Source: Cellulomonas sp. JZ18
Lineage (GTDB): Bacteria; Actinomycetota; Actinomycetes; Actinomycetales; Cellulomonadaceae
Length of the DNA stretch: 64,000 nucleotides
Assembly (NCBI RefSeq): GCF_009720485.1
Contig: NZ_CP045245.1
Location: forward strand, 930,001-994,000
Direction: 5' to 3'
In this document: one piece after another, positions 10,709 through 20,067 of the stretch
How positions within the stretch are numbered: the stretch's first letter is position 1
Layout of the letters: every line of letters begins with the position of its first letter
Translations under genes and position numbers: made by a program
Notes under the pieces: model-generated
What the model saw: the letters and a program-made list of their open reading frames with translations, nothing else
What the model was told of the DNA's origin: nothing
The model's database searches: none

Positions 10709-11713
10709 ACGACAGCCCTCGCCCTCCCGCTGCACGACGCCGAGCTGGCGGAGCGCCTCACCGGGCGCATGGCCCTGGTCGAGGAGCTGCTGCGCGACTC
10801 CGTCACGTCGACCGACCCGATCGCCGACCTCGCGTCCCGGCACCTGGTCAACGCGGGGGGCAAGCGGCTGCGGCCGCTGCTCACGCTGCTGACGGCCGAG
10901 CTCGGTCACGCGGACCGGCGCGAGGTCGTCGACGCCGCCGCGGTCGTCGAGCTCACGCACCTGGCGACGCTCTACCACGACGACGTCATGGACTCGGCGC
11001 CGGTGCGCCGCGGTGCCCCGTCGGCGCACGAGGTCTGGGGCAACTCGGTGGCCATCCTCACCGGGGACCTGCTCTTCGCCCGCGCCTCGTCGCTCGTGTC
11101 GGGGCTGGGGCCGGAGGCCGTGCGCATCCAGGCCGCGACGTTCGAGCGGCTCTGCCTCGGGCAGCTGCACGAGACGGTCGGGCCGCGCCCGGACGAGGAC
11201 CCGGTCGAGCACTACCTGCAGGTGCTCTCCGACAAGACCGCGTCGCTCATCGCGACGTCGGCCCGGTTCGGGGCGATGTTCGCGGGCTGCTCGGCGGAGG
11301 TGGTCCGCACCGTCACGCGCTTCGGCGAGACGATCGGCGTCGCGTTCCAGCTCGCCGACGACGTCATCGACCTGACCTCGGACGGCACGGTGACGGGCAA
11401 GACGCCCGGCACGGACCTGCGCGAGGGCGTCCCGACCATGCCGGCGCTGCTGCTGCGCGCCCGGGCCGCGGCGCCCGACGCGACGGACGCCGACCGCGGT
11501 GCGCTGGCGCTGCTGGACGCCGACCTGTCGGACGACGACGCGCTGGCCGCGGCGGTCGCCGCACTGCGGGCGCACGACGTGGTGACCCGGACCCGCGCCC
11601 GCGCCGTCGAGCTCGCGCACCAGGCGGTCGCCGAGCTCGAGCCGCTGCCCGCCGGTCCCGTCAAGGAGGCGCTCGTGGCGTTCGCCGAGGCCCTCGTCGA
11701 CCGCGCCTCGTGA
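10706..11713 (+). CDS. polyprenyl diphosphate synthase (trans, long-chain)
   Basis: Trans-isoprenyl diphosphate synthase of 335 residues that condenses isopentenyl diphosphate onto an allylic primer. Both aspartate-rich motifs are intact: DDVMD at residues 92-96 and DDVID at 218-222, with the conserved GGKRLRPLL near residue 52. The position directly after the nuo operon suggests it makes the menaquinone side chain (heptaprenyl- or octaprenyl-type product), because actinobacterial complex I passes electrons to menaquinone. Chain length cannot be read with confidence from sequence alone. The GTG start has no ribosome site but sits at the expected leaderless position. Confidence 0.88.
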   Translation: MTTALALPLHDAELAERLTGRMALVEELLRDSVTSTDPIADLASRHLVNAGGKRLRPLLTLLTAELGHADRREVVDAAAVVELTHLATLYHDDVMDSAPVRRGAPSAHEVWGNSVAILTGDLLFARASSLVSGLGPEAVRIQAATFERLCLGQLHETVGPRPDEDPVEHYLQVLSDKTASLIATSARFGAMFAGCSAEVVRTVTRFGETIGVAFQLADDVIDLTSDGTVTGKTPGTDLREGVPTMPALLLRARAAAPDATDADRGALALLDADLSDDDALAAAVAALRAHDVVTRTRARAVELAHQAVAELEPLPAGPVKEALVAFAEALVDRAS

Positions 11714-11726
11714 ACCGGAAGGCGTG

Positions 11727-12485
11727 ATGGGAGCGGGCGTCGAGCTGCGGTCCGCGGTCGCCACCGACCGTGCCGCGCGGGACACGAACGAGGACAGCGC
11801 CTGGGCGTCCGACGGCCTGTACGTCGTCGCGGACGGCATGGGCGGCCACGAGGCGGGCGAGGTCGCCTCGCGGGTGGCGATCGAGGCGGTGAGCGTCCTC
11901 GCGGGCGCCGAGCCGACCGTCGAGGACGCCGCCGACGTGCTGCGCGAGGCGCACCGGCGGGTCCGCGAGCTGCGTTCCGGCGGGGACCGGCGTCCGGGCA
12001 CGACCCTCACCGGGGTCGCGGTGACGAGCCGTGACGGCGAGCCGTGCTGGCTGGTGCTCAACGTCGGCGACTCGCGCACCTACCGCATGGTGGGCGGCGT
12101 CCTCGAGCAGCTCACGCACGACCACTCGGAGGTCGCGGAGCTGGTCGCCGAGGGTCTGCTCGCGGTCGAGGACGCCCAGCACCACCCCCGCCGGCACGTG
12201 GTGACCCGCGTGCTGGGCGGCGGCTCGTCGACCGTCGAGCCCGACCTGTGGCTGTTCCCCGTGAGTCCCGGCGACCGCATGGTCGTGTGCTCCGACGGCC
12301 TGACGGACGTGCTGCCCGACCTGCGGGTCCAGGCGGTCCTGCGGGCCGAGCCCGACGCGCGGGACGCCGCGGAGCGCCTCGTGCGCGAGGCGCTCGCCGC
12401 GGGCGCCCAGGACAACGTGACGGTCGTCGTCGTGGACGCGCTCACGGTGACCCGCACCGAGGACGCGGGAGGCCCGGCGCGATGA
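11727..12485 (+). CDS. PP2C-family serine/threonine protein phosphatase
   Basis: Metal-dependent phosphatase of 252 residues that removes phosphate from Ser/Thr. Metal-binding motifs of the family are visible: RDTNEDS near the N-terminus, VADGMGGHEAG, NVGDSRTYR, SDGLTD and the C-terminal AQDNVTVVVVD. There is no membrane segment, unlike PstP, so it should be cytoplasmic. It starts 13 bases after the prenyl synthase; a GTG at 11724 is an alternative start. The next gene encodes an FHA protein, which binds phosphothreonine, so the pair fits a Ser/Thr phosphorylation circuit; no kinase is in the window. Confidence 0.88.
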   Translation: MGAGVELRSAVATDRAARDTNEDSAWASDGLYVVADGMGGHEAGEVASRVAIEAVSVLAGAEPTVEDAADVLREAHRRVRELRSGGDRRPGTTLTGVAVTSRDGEPCWLVLNVGDSRTYRMVGGVLEQLTHDHSEVAELVAEGLLAVEDAQHHPRRHVVTRVLGGGSSTVEPDLWLFPVSPGDRMVVCSDGLTDVLPDLRVQAVLRAEPDARDAAERLVREALAAGAQDNVTVVVVDALTVTRTEDAGGPAR

Positions 12486-12513
12486 CCGGGCGTGCCGCCG
12501 CGGGGGCGTCGTC

Positions 12514-14193
12514 GTGAGCACGCGTGCCGCCGCCCCCCGCTGCGCGTCGTGCGGCATGCCGCTGGCGCCGGAGGCGGTCTCGTGCGCCGTCTGCGGTGCG
12601 CGGGTGCCCCTCATCGCGCGTCCCGACGCCGTCCGCGACCGTCGCGACCGCACCGCGCGCAGCGTCGCGGCGGACCCCGCCGCGGTCGCCGTCCCCGCCG
12701 ACGGGCCGGCACCGGTGCCGTTCGGCCCGGCGGTGCGGCGGCGCACGGTCGACGCACCGCCCCCGCCACCTCCGCCGTCGCTCGCGCGGCGCGTGCTGGC
12801 GCAGGTCACGGACCTGGGGGTGCTGCTCGTCGGCGTGGGTGCGGCAGCGGGCGCCGCAGCGGTCGTGGGCGCGCCGCCCCTCACGGCCGCGGCGGTCACC
12901 GCGGTCCTCGTTCTGGTCGGTCAGGTGGTGGCCGAGGGCTTCCTCGGCGCGACCGCGGGTGCCGCGGCGCTCGGCCTGCGGACCGTGGCCGACGGCAGCG
13001 GCGGACTCCCCGGGCCCGGACGGGCGCTCGTGCGGCAGCTGGTCCTCGCGGCCGGGTCCGTGCTGCCCGTCGTCGGCACCGTGCTGGTCGCGGCCTCCGC
13101 CGCGCAGGACGCCGGTCCGGACCGGCGCGGGTGGCACGACCGCGCGTCCGGGACGCGCGTCGTCGACGCGGCGACGCCGGCGCACGCCCGCACGCGGCGG
13201 CGCCCGGCCGAGCGTCCGCCGGCGCCCGGGCCGCACCCGACCGCCCCGACCACGCCCGGCGCGCCCGGGGTGGGGGGCGCGGTGCCGTCCCCGCGGCAGC
13301 CGGGCGGCGGTGCGGTGCCGCCCTCGGCCCCGACCACCGTCGCGCTGGGGGCGCCCGACGTCACCGCGTCGGCCGCCGGCGTCGGTGCGGCTCCCGGTGC
13401 CGGCGACGCCGGGGCGTGGCACGGCAGCGCGAGCGCCGACGGCGTCGAGGTCCGGGAGCGCGACGTCACCCCGGCGCCGTTCCCGCCCGCGCCGCCGCCC
13501 GCCTCGCCGGAGCCGATCGCGGCCCCCTCCGGACCGCGGCCGTTCCCCGCCTCCTCCGCACCGCCCGTCGTGCCCGCGCCCGTCGCACCGCCGCCCACGC
13601 CCGTCGCACCGCCGCCCGCGCCCGTCCCGCCCGGCGGGCTCGGGGCCGCGCCCCCCTTCGGGGACACCGGTGACCGCACCGACCCGGGCCCAGACCCGGG
13701 CACGGACCCGGGCACAGACCCGCGCGCCGTCTCGGGCACCGGCCCGACCCCGGGCCCGGCCGCGGCGACGGCGCTGCACGACGAGCTCGTGGAGCTCGAG
13801 CACACGCGCGTGCGCGACCTCGCCCAGCTGCGGCGGCGCTCGACCACCCTCGCGCTGCAGCTGGACACCGGTCCGCGCGTGCGGGTGGTCGGTCGGGGAC
13901 TCGTGGGACGTGGGCCGCGCGCGGAGGACGGTGCGGACATCCTGCACGTCGTGACCGTGGACGACCCGTCGCGCTCGGTCTCGCGCGTGCACCTCGAGTT
14001 CGGCCCGCAGCCCGCGGACGGGCCGGACGACGCGGCGGCCGTGTGGGTGCTCGACCGCGGCTCCACCAACGGCAGCGTCGTCGTGGCGCCCGGCGGTGAG
14101 GCGCGCGTGCTGCCGCCCGGCACCCGCGCGGTCGTGCGGGCCGGCTGGTCCGTGCGCATCGGCGAGCGCGTCGTGCAGGTCGAGGACGCCTGA
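12514..14193 (+). CDS. FHA domain protein with zinc ribbon and RDD-like membrane region
   Basis: Unnamed 559-residue protein with three parts. The N-terminus has a zinc-ribbon pattern, CASC (Cys10, Cys13) and CAVC (Cys24, Cys27). Residues about 88-215 form a hydrophobic RDD-like region with two or three helices. A long Pro/Ala/Gly-rich linker leads to a C-terminal FHA domain (about residues 445-558) with the core motifs GRGLVGRGPR, SRSVSRVHLEF and DRGSTNGS. FHA domains bind phosphothreonine, so the tail probably docks a kinase substrate, while the RDD-like part anchors it in the membrane. The linker includes a DPGT-type tandem repeat at 13681-13722. The GTG start lies 28 bases after the PP2C stop. 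Confidence 0.8.
   Translation: MSTRAAAPRCASCGMPLAPEAVSCAVCGARVPLIARPDAVRDRRDRTARSVAADPAAVAVPADGPAPVPFGPAVRRRTVDAPPPPPPPSLARRVLAQVTDLGVLLVGVGAAAGAAAVVGAPPLTAAAVTAVLVLVGQVVAEGFLGATAGAAALGLRTVADGSGGLPGPGRALVRQLVLAAGSVLPVVGTVLVAASAAQDAGPDRRGWHDRASGTRVVDAATPAHARTRRRPAERPPAPGPHPTAPTTPGAPGVGGAVPSPRQPGGGAVPPSAPTTVALGAPDVTASAAGVGAAPGAGDAGAWHGSASADGVEVRERDVTPAPFPPAPPPASPEPIAAPSGPRPFPASSAPPVVPAPVAPPPTPVAPPPAPVPPGGLGAAPPFGDTGDRTDPGPDPGTDPGTDPRAVSGTGPTPGPAAATALHDELVELEHTRVRDLAQLRRRSTTLALQLDTGPRVRVVGRGLVGRGPRAEDGADILHVVTVDDPSRSVSRVHLEFGPQPADGPDDAAAVWVLDRGSTNGSVVVAPGGEARVLPPGTRAVVRAGWSVRIGERVVQVEDA
13681..13722 (+). repeat. 12-base tandem repeat in FHA linker
   Basis: About three and a half copies of a unit like GACCCGGGCACA encode DPGP-DPGT-DPGT-DPRA in the disordered linker. 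Such in-frame repeats can change linker length without breaking the gene. Confidence 0.75.
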
Positions 14194-14300
14194 CCGCCCC
14201 GGGCCGGCAGCGGCGGTGCGCCCGTGAGGGCGGGAGCCGCCGTGCGGCCCGACGGCGACCGGTGCCCGGACCGCGCCCCCGCTGTCGCGCGGGGTGCGCC

Positions 14301-15275
14301 TCAGCGGGCCGGGGCGGTGCCCTGCTCGTCCTCGGCGACCGCCGGCGCCTGCCGTGCCGCCGCCCGCGACGCCAGACGGGCGACGCGGGCCGCGCGCAGG
14401 CCGTCCGCGGTGAGCACGACGAGCGCGAGCCAGACGAGGCCGAACCCCCACCAGCGCGCCGGCGGCATCTCCTCGCCGGCCACCAGCACGCCGATCGCGA
14501 GCTGGAGCACCGGAGCCAGGTACTGCAGCATGCCGACGACCGACAGCGGCAGCCGGCGCGCCGCGGAGTTGAACAGCAGCAGCGGCACGGCCGTCAGCAC
14601 ACCGGAGCCCGCGAGCCCGAGCGCGTGCCACGCGCCGTGCGCGCCCCAGGCGCCGGCACCGGCGGCGTGCAGCCACCCGAGGTAGCCGACGGCGACGGGG
14701 ACGAGCACGGCCGTCTCCGCGGCCAGCCCCGGCAGGGCGGGGACGCGCGCGCCCACGCTGCTCTTGATGAGCCCGTAGACGCCGAAGCTGCCGGCGAGCG
14801 TGAGCGCGATCCAGGGGAGCCGGCCGAGACCGGCGGTGATGACGACGACGGCGGCGAGCCCGAGGCCGAGCGCGACCCACTGGACGCGCCGCAGCCGCTC
14901 ACCGAGCACGAGCACCGCGAGGCCGACCGTCACGAGCGGGTTGATGAAGTAGCCGAGCGCGGCGTCGACGACGTGCCCGGTGGTGACGCCGTGCACGAAC
15001 ACCAGCCAGTTCACCGCGAGGAGCACCGCGGCGAGCGTGAGCCGCGCGAGCATGCGCCCGTCGCGCAGCAGGGCGGTGAAGGTGCCCCACGTGCGGGTCA
15101 GCAGCAGGAGCACGACGCAGAACAGCAGCGACCACACGACGCGGTGGGCGATGATCTCGACCGGCCCCGCGGGCGCGAGCAGCGGGAAGTAGAGCGGCAG
15201 GCCGCCCCACAGGACGTACGCGCCGACCCCGGCGGCGAGGCCGGCCTTGCGGTCGGGTGCGGAGGCGTCGGGCAC
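14301..15275 (-). CDS. rarD: RarD-like EamA/DMT family permease
   Basis: Ten-helix integral membrane protein of 324 residues in the drug/metabolite transporter superfamily. The opening YVLWGGLPLYFPLL and VEIIAHRVVWSLLFC match the RarD subgroup, named for chloramphenicol sensitivity in other bacteria; the true substrate is unknown. The GTG start at 15275 has no strong ribosome site. On the minus strand TACAGT ends five bases before it, so a leaderless transcript is possible. It converges on the FHA gene and diverges from the FprA-type reductase gene. Confidence 0.85.
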   Translation of the reverse strand: MPDASAPDRKAGLAAGVGAYVLWGGLPLYFPLLAPAGPVEIIAHRVVWSLLFCVVLLLLTRTWGTFTALLRDGRMLARLTLAAVLLAVNWLVFVHGVTTGHVVDAALGYFINPLVTVGLAVLVLGERLRRVQWVALGLGLAAVVVITAGLGRLPWIALTLAGSFGVYGLIKSSVGARVPALPGLAAETAVLVPVAVGYLGWLHAAGAGAWGAHGAWHALGLAGSGVLTAVPLLLFNSAARRLPLSVVGMLQYLAPVLQLAIGVLVAGEEMPPARWWGFGLVWLALVVLTADGLRAARVARLASRAAARQAPAVAEDEQGTAPAR

Positions 15276-15351
15276 AGGCCACTGTAGGCGCGGTTCCCGG
15301 CGGCACCGGCACCGGGAGGTTCGGCACGACCCTGACCTGCGGCTTCACAGG

Positions 15352-15380
15352 TTGTCCGCATGGTGGGCTGTCCGTATCGT
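15352..15380 (+). promoter_or_regulatory. sigma-A-like promoter of the FprA-type reductase gene
   Basis: TTGTCC (15352-15357) and TATCGT (15375-15380) are separated by 17 bases. A second -10-like hexamer, TAGACT (15415-15420), is embedded in the inverted repeat CCTCAG-N8-CTGAGG (15405-15424), which could be an operator. Both lie upstream of the gene starting at 15541. Confidence 0.5.
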
Positions 15381-15540
15381 GGAGTGGACGTGAGGGTGTC
15401 CTCACCTCAGCGCCTAGACTGAGGGGCGAGCAGCGCCCTCGCACCGACCGTCGCGCACGCCGACGCGCAGGCCCTCCGGGCCGGCGCCGCCCGGCCGCGG
15501 CCGGGCGGCGAGGGCTCCCCGACGGAAGGCAGCCCGACCC

Positions 15541-16926
15541 GTGAGCACCCCGACCCTGCGTGTCGCGATCGTCGGCGCGGGACCGGCCGGCATCTACGCG
15601 GCCGACATCCTCTCGAAGACCGACCTCGACGTGAGCATCGACCTGTTCGAGCGCCTGCCCGCGCCGTTCGGCCTGGTCCGCTACGGCGTCGCCCCCGACC
15701 ACCCGCGGATCAAGCAGATCATCGTCGCGCTGCACAAGGTGCTGGAGCGCGGGGACATCCGCCTGGTCGCGAACGTCGACTACGGCACGGACCTCAAGCT
15801 CGACGACCTGCGCCAGTTCTACGACGCCGTCATCTTCTCGACCGGCTCGATCCGCGACGCGGCGCTGCCGATCCCCGGCATCGACCTCGACGGGTCGTAC
15901 GGCGCGGCGGACTTCGTCTCCTGGTACGACGGCCACCCGGACGTCCCGCGCACCTGGCCGTTGCAGGCGGAGCAGGTCGCCGTGCTCGGCGCCGGCAACG
16001 TCGCGCTGGACGTCGCGCGCATCCTCGCGAAGCACGCCGACGACCTGCTGCCGACCGAGGTGCCGGCGAACGTCTACGAGATCCTCAAGGCGAACCCCGT
16101 CACCGACGTCCACGTCTTCGCCCGCCGCGGTCCGGCGCAGGCCAAGTTCTCCCCGCTCGAGCTGCGCGAGCTCGGCCACGTGCCGGACGTCGACGTGATC
16201 GTCTACGACGAGGACTTCGACTTCGACGAGGGCTCGGAGGCGGCGATCCGCTCGAGCAACCAGACCAAGCAGGTCGTCAAGACGCTGACCGACTGGACCC
16301 TGAGGGACCCGTCCGAGAACACCGCCTCGCGTCGCATCCACCTGCACTTCCTGCACAAGCCGGTCGAGGTGCTGGGCGAGGACGGCAAGGTCGTCGGCCT
16401 GCGCACGGAGCGCACGGCGCTCACCGGCGACGGGAACGTCACCGGGACGGGCCAGACGTTCGACTGGCCCGTCCAGGCGGTCTACCGGGCCGTCGGCTAC
16501 TTCGGCTCGCCCCTGGTCGACATCCCGTTCGACGACGTCGCGGGCGTCATCCCCAACCGCGAGGGCCGCGTGGTCGACGTCGACGGGGAGCACCTGCCCG
16601 GCATCTACGCCACCGGCTGGATCAAGCGCGGCCCCGTGGGCCTGATCGGCCACACCAAGTCCGACGCGTCGGAGACGATCCGCCACCTCGGCGAGGACGT
16701 CGCGGCGGCCGGCGAGGCCTTCTACACGGCGACCGAGCGCGACCCGGAGGCCGTGCTGGAGTTCCTGCGCGCCCGCGGTGCCGAGCCGATCGACTGGTCC
16801 GGCTGGGAGCTGCTGGACGCGTACGAGAAGTCCCTCGGCGAGCCCCACGGGCGCGAGCGCGTCAAGCTCGTGCCCCGCGAGGAGATGGTCGCGATCTCCC
16901 TCGGCAGGTCGCGGCCGACGGCCTGA
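15541..16926 (+). CDS. FprA-type ferredoxin/adrenodoxin-NADP reductase
   Basis: FAD flavoprotein of 461 residues that moves electrons between NADPH and ferredoxin. The N-terminal FAD-binding VGAGPAGIYAADIL and the NADP-binding VLGAGNVALDVARIL show the two Rossmann folds typical of adrenodoxin-reductase/FprA proteins. Length and the segment RYGVAPDHPRIKQI also fit FprA (456 residues in mycobacteria). It probably supplies reduced ferredoxin to cytochromes P450 or other redox enzymes elsewhere in the genome. The GTG follows GGAAGG by 10 bases. A strong hairpin terminator lies just after the stop, so it is a single-gene transcript. Confidence 0.9.
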   Translation: MSTPTLRVAIVGAGPAGIYAADILSKTDLDVSIDLFERLPAPFGLVRYGVAPDHPRIKQIIVALHKVLERGDIRLVANVDYGTDLKLDDLRQFYDAVIFSTGSIRDAALPIPGIDLDGSYGAADFVSWYDGHPDVPRTWPLQAEQVAVLGAGNVALDVARILAKHADDLLPTEVPANVYEILKANPVTDVHVFARRGPAQAKFSPLELRELGHVPDVDVIVYDEDFDFDEGSEAAIRSSNQTKQVVKTLTDWTLRDPSENTASRRIHLHFLHKPVEVLGEDGKVVGLRTERTALTGDGNVTGTGQTFDWPVQAVYRAVGYFGSPLVDIPFDDVAGVIPNREGRVVDVDGEHLPGIYATGWIKRGPVGLIGHTKSDASETIRHLGEDVAAAGEAFYTATERDPEAVLEFLRARGAEPIDWSGWELLDAYEKSLGEPHGRERVKLVPREEMVAISLGRSRPTA

Positions 16927-16939
16927 CGCAGCCTCGTCG

Positions 16940-16977
16940 GGACGGGCCCCGCACGCCACCGCGTGCGGGGCCCGTCC
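16940..16977 (+). terminator. hairpin terminator after the FprA-type gene
   Basis: A perfect 17-bp stem (16940-16956 with 16961-16977) closes a CACC loop 14 bases after the stop. There is no T tract, as is common in high-GC actinobacteria. Confidence 0.75.
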
Positions 16978-17160
16978 GCGTCGGGGCGTCCGCCCGGACG
17001 GGTGGTCCCGCCCGCTCCGGGACCGTCGGACGCGCACGGCCGGCGTCGCGGTGTGCACGCTGGGGCCGGGACGCCCGGCGCGTGGGGAACGCGGGCACGT
17101 CGCGGGACGTTCAGCGGGCGAGACACGCGGCCGCCCCGGACGGGGCGGGGGAGGACGGAC

Positions 17161-18042
17161 ATGGGTCACCGGCACTACAACGGGCTGAAGACGGCGGCGC
17201 TGTTCGGCGCCATGTGGGCGGTGCTGCTCGGCATCGGGTACCTGCTCGGCGGCGGACGGCCCGGGTTCCTCCTGCTCTTCGCCGGCATCGGCCTCGCCAC
17301 CACCGCCTACAGCTACTGGAACTCCGACAAGATCGCGATCCGCGCCATGCGTGCGCGTCCCGTGAGCGAGATCGAGCAGCCGGCGATGTACCGGATCGTC
17401 CGCGAGCTCTCCACGGCGGCGCGTCAGCCCATGCCGCGGCTGTACGTGTCGCCGACCATGGCGCCGAACGCCTTCGCGACGGGTCGCAACCCGCAGAACG
17501 CCGCGGTGTGCTGCACGGAGGGCATCCTGCAGGTGCTCGACGAGCGCGAGCTGCGCGGTGTGCTCGGCCACGAGCTCATGCACGTGTACAACCGCGACAT
17601 CCTCACGTCGTCCGTCGCGGCGGCCATCGCGGGCGTCATCACGTCGCTGGCCCAGTTCGCGCTGTTCTTCGGCGGCGGCGACCGCCGTGGGGGTGGCAAC
17701 CCGCTCGCGGGCCTGCTGCTCGCGCTCCTGGCGCCCCTGGCCGCGACCCTGATCCAGCTCGCCATCAGCCGCACCCGCGAGTACGACGCGGACGAGGACG
17801 GCTCCGCCCTCACGGGGGACCCGCTCGCGCTCGCGTCCGCGCTGCGCAAGCTCGAGCGGGGCACGCAGGCCCGTCCGCTGCCCCAGGAGCGCGAGCTCGT
17901 CGACGTGTCGCACCTGATGATCGCCAACCCGTTCCGCGGCGGCGGCCTGGGGCGCATGTTCGCCACGCACCCCCCGATGGCGGACCGCATCGCCCGGCTC
18001 GAGGCCCTGGCGGGCGGTCGGGGCGGCCTGACGCGGTCCTGA
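17161..18042 (+). CDS. htpX: HtpX-like M48 family membrane zinc protease
   Basis: Membrane metalloprotease of 293 residues in family M48B, which degrades damaged membrane proteins in stress. Two N-terminal hydrophobic segments (about residues 10-28 and 31-47) precede the zinc-binding HELMH at residues 137-141. Two further hydrophobic stretches follow, then the acidic segment [12 protein letters not shown] with the third zinc ligand Glu. The ATG has a GGGGAGGACGG ribosome site. Its end lies 12 bases from the convergent gene on the other strand. Confidence 0.9.
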   Translation: MGHRHYNGLKTAALFGAMWAVLLGIGYLLGGGRPGFLLLFAGIGLATTAYSYWNSDKIAIRAMRARPVSEIEQPAMYRIVRELSTAARQPMPRLYVSPTMAPNAFATGRNPQNAAVCCTEGILQVLDERELRGVLGHELMHVYNRDILTSSVAAAIAGVITSLAQFALFFGGGDRRGGGNPLAGLLLALLAPLAATLIQLAISRTREYDADEDGSALTGDPLALASALRKLERGTQARPLPQERELVDVSHLMIANPFRGGGLGRMFATHPPMADRIARLEALAGGRGGLTRS

Positions 18043-18054
18043 CGCCGGTACGCG

Positions 18055-19083
18055 TCACGGCGCCGGCGCCCACCGGAACGCCACCCGCACGAGCCCGTGG
18101 TCGCCGGACCCGTCGGCGCGGTGGTCCGCCGCGTCGAGGTGGTCGTTCGCGACCGACAGGCCGTCGAACAGCCACCGCCGCCGGCGGCTGTTGTCATACA
18201 GCTGCTCGCTGACCAGCACGTGGTCGAGGGACTCGCGCAGGTCCTCGTGCACGTGCGTGTAGTAGACGTCCCGGGTGTCCCGGTACTCCTGCAGGGTCTG
18301 CGCCGTGTACAGGCCGGTGTCGGTGCCGCCGACGGAGTCGCCGACGAGGTAGCGCGGCTGCCCGGTGAGGATGTCGAGCGTGTTGCTGTGCTGGCCGTCG
18401 TTGACGTCGCCCAGGACGAGCACCGGCGTCGACGTGCCTCGCAGGACGTCCGTCAGCAGCACGCGCAGCGCGGTCGCCTCCGCCGTGCGGCGGATCGTCG
18501 ACAGCGCCGCGCCGAGCGCGGTGGCGTGCGGGCGGTACGTCTGCGGGTCGGCGGTGAACCAGTCCTCGCGGTCGACCCGTGTCGGCAGCTTCGACTTCAG
18601 GTGGGTGACGAACACCTGGGTCGCGGGGCCGTCGTCGCGCAGCGCCGCGGCGAAGCGCAGGACGGGGCGGGAGAACCGGTCGATCCGCACGTCGACCTCG
18701 GGTGCCTGGGGGTCGTGCTCGCCGGCGGCCCGGAGCCGGACGGCCGGGGGGAACGCCTCCACCCACTCCGGCTCGCCGCGCAGCAGCCCGGTGCGCACGA
18801 GCGCGGCGCACGTGATCCGGTGGCCGTCCGCCGGTGTCGCGAGCACGTCGTAGTCGTCGTCGAGGTCCGCCTCGGCCAGCACGTCGGCGAGGGCGTCGCG
18901 GTGCCAGAGCTCCTGCAGGCCGACGACGTCGGCGTCCAGCCGGCGCAGCCGCTCCGCGAGCCAGCGCACCTTGCGGCGGTACTCCGCGGGTGCCCACGGC
19001 GCCTGCCCGCGGTGCATCGCGCGCCCCGGCAGCTGGAGGTTGTACAGGTTGACGGTCGCGACGCTGAAGCGCTGGTGGTCCAT
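18055..19083 (-). CDS. endonuclease/exonuclease/phosphatase family protein
   Basis: Protein of 342 residues with the DNase I-like fold. Motifs in order: a catalytic-type Glu in VVGLQELW, HLKSKLP, the core GDVNDGQHSNTLDIL, and SGDHGLVRV near the C-terminus with the Asp-His pair. Members hydrolyse phosphodiester or phosphomonoester bonds of nucleic acids, lipids or inositol phosphates; the substrate here is not evident. There is no signal peptide, so it is presumably cytoplasmic. The ATG follows a G-rich stretch on the minus strand. It lies downstream of yajQ but is separated from it by a strong terminator. Confidence 0.8.
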   Translation of the reverse strand: MDHQRFSVATVNLYNLQLPGRAMHRGQAPWAPAEYRRKVRWLAERLRRLDADVVGLQELWHRDALADVLAEADLDDDYDVLATPADGHRITCAALVRTGLLRGEPEWVEAFPPAVRLRAAGEHDPQAPEVDVRIDRFSRPVLRFAAALRDDGPATQVFVTHLKSKLPTRVDREDWFTADPQTYRPHATALGAALSTIRRTAEATALRVLLTDVLRGTSTPVLVLGDVNDGQHSNTLDILTGQPRYLVGDSVGGTDTGLYTAQTLQEYRDTRDVYYTHVHEDLRESLDHVLVSEQLYDNSRRRRWLFDGLSVANDHLDAADHRADGSGDHGLVRVAFRWAPAP

Positions 19084-19166
19084 GGGTCCCCCCCGGGCGG
19101 CCCGCGCCCGTCGCGGGCCTCACCGGGTAGGGGCGCGCCGAGGCGGCCGCGATACGCGCGACCGCG

Positions 19167-19198
19167 CGGTGCCGTGGGCCACGCGGCCCACGGCACCG
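19167..19198 (-). terminator. hairpin terminator after yajQ
   Basis: A perfect 14-bp inverted repeat (19167-19180 with 19185-19198) with an ACGC loop lies just beyond the yajQ stop, within six bases of it. It separates yajQ from the downstream minus-strand gene. Confidence 0.75.
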
Positions 19199-19203
19199 GC
19201 ACG

Positions 19204-19701
19204 TCAGCGGTAGTTCACGAACTGCAGCGCCGCGTCGACGTCGGCGCCCTTCATGAGGGCGATGACGGCCTGCAGGTCGTCGCGGCTCTTCGCGGACACG
19301 CGCAGCTCGTCGCCCTGGATCTGCGTCTTGACGCCCTTGGGGCCCTCGTCGCGGACGAGCTTCGCGAGCTTCTTGGCGACCTCGCTGCTCAGGCCCTCCT
19401 TGATGCTCGCCGCCAGGCGGTACTCCTTGCCCGACGGCTTCGGCTCCCCGTCCCCGGTGTCGAGGGACTTCAGCGAGATGTTGCGCTTGATGAGCTTGGA
19501 CTGGAAGACGTCGAGGACGGCGAGGACGCGCTCGGCCGAGTTGGCGACCATGAGGATGCTCTCGCCGCTCCACGAGATCGAGGCGCCCACGCCCTTGAAG
19601 TCGTACCGCTGCGCGATCTCCTTCGCGGCCTGGTTCAGGGCGTTGTCGACCTCCTGCCGGTCGACCTTGCTGACGACGTCGAACGACGACTCGCTCGCCA
19701 T
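19204..19701 (-). CDS. yajQ: YajQ family nucleotide-binding protein
   Basis: Conserved 165-residue cytoplasmic protein of the YajQ family. The N-terminal [20 protein letters not shown] and the paired segments KGVGASISW and [14 protein letters not shown] are characteristic of its two ferredoxin-like domains. Some homologues bind cyclic di-GMP and act as transcription co-regulators; whether this one does is not shown. The ATG follows a GGGAGC ribosome site on the minus strand. Confidence 0.9.
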   Translation of the reverse strand: MASESSFDVVSKVDRQEVDNALNQAAKEIAQRYDFKGVGASISWSGESILMVANSAERVLAVLDVFQSKLIKRNISLKSLDTGDGEPKPSGKEYRLAASIKEGLSSEVAKKLAKLVRDEGPKGVKTQIQGDELRVSAKSRDDLQAVIALMKGADVDAALQFVNYR

Positions 19702-19901
19702 GCTGCTCCCTCCCGGCGCGCACCTGGCGGCGGCGCCTCGTACGGACGTGCCCGGGCCGCCGCGACCACCTCCACGGCCGGGGGCGGCGGACGGTGGCGC
19801 GAGCGGTCTCGCGGACTTGCTATCCTTCCATCCGCACGCCGCTCACGCGGACGGCGGGCAGGCTCCGGCCTGGCCGTGATCCGGTGGTGCGGTGTCCCCT
19901 T

Positions 19902-19983
19902 GGCGGGTTACCCGAGTGGCCAAAGGGGGCTGACTGTAAATCAGCTGGCATCGCCTACGGGGGTTCGAATCCCTCACCCGCCA
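19902..19983 (+). tRNA. tRNA-Tyr (GTA)
   Basis: An 82-base class II tRNA. The acceptor GGCGGGT (19902-19908) pairs with ACCCGCC (19976-19982), with discriminator A at 19983 and no encoded CCA. The anticodon stem CTGA and TCAG encloses CTGTAAA with anticodon GTA. A long variable arm and the T loop GGTTCGAAT are present. A TATCCT box at 19821-19826 is a plausible -10 element. Confidence 0.95.
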
Positions 19984-19988
19984 CGTGA

Positions 19989-20026
19989 CGAAGGGTCTCC
20001 TCGCAGCCGCGCGAGGAGGCCCTTCG
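19989..20026 (+). terminator. hairpin terminator after tRNA-Tyr
   Basis: A 16-bp stem with one G-U pair (19989-20004 with 20011-20026) closes an AGCCGC loop, starting six bases after the tRNA. Confidence 0.75.
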
Positions 20027-20067
20027 GCGTTGTCGGGCGCGGACGGTGGCGGCCCACGCCCGGACGG

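Noticed and set aside
12482..12517. Tiny 11-codon ORF (ATG overlapping the PP2C stop)
   Set aside because: It overlaps the FHA gene start and has no support beyond a start and stop codon.
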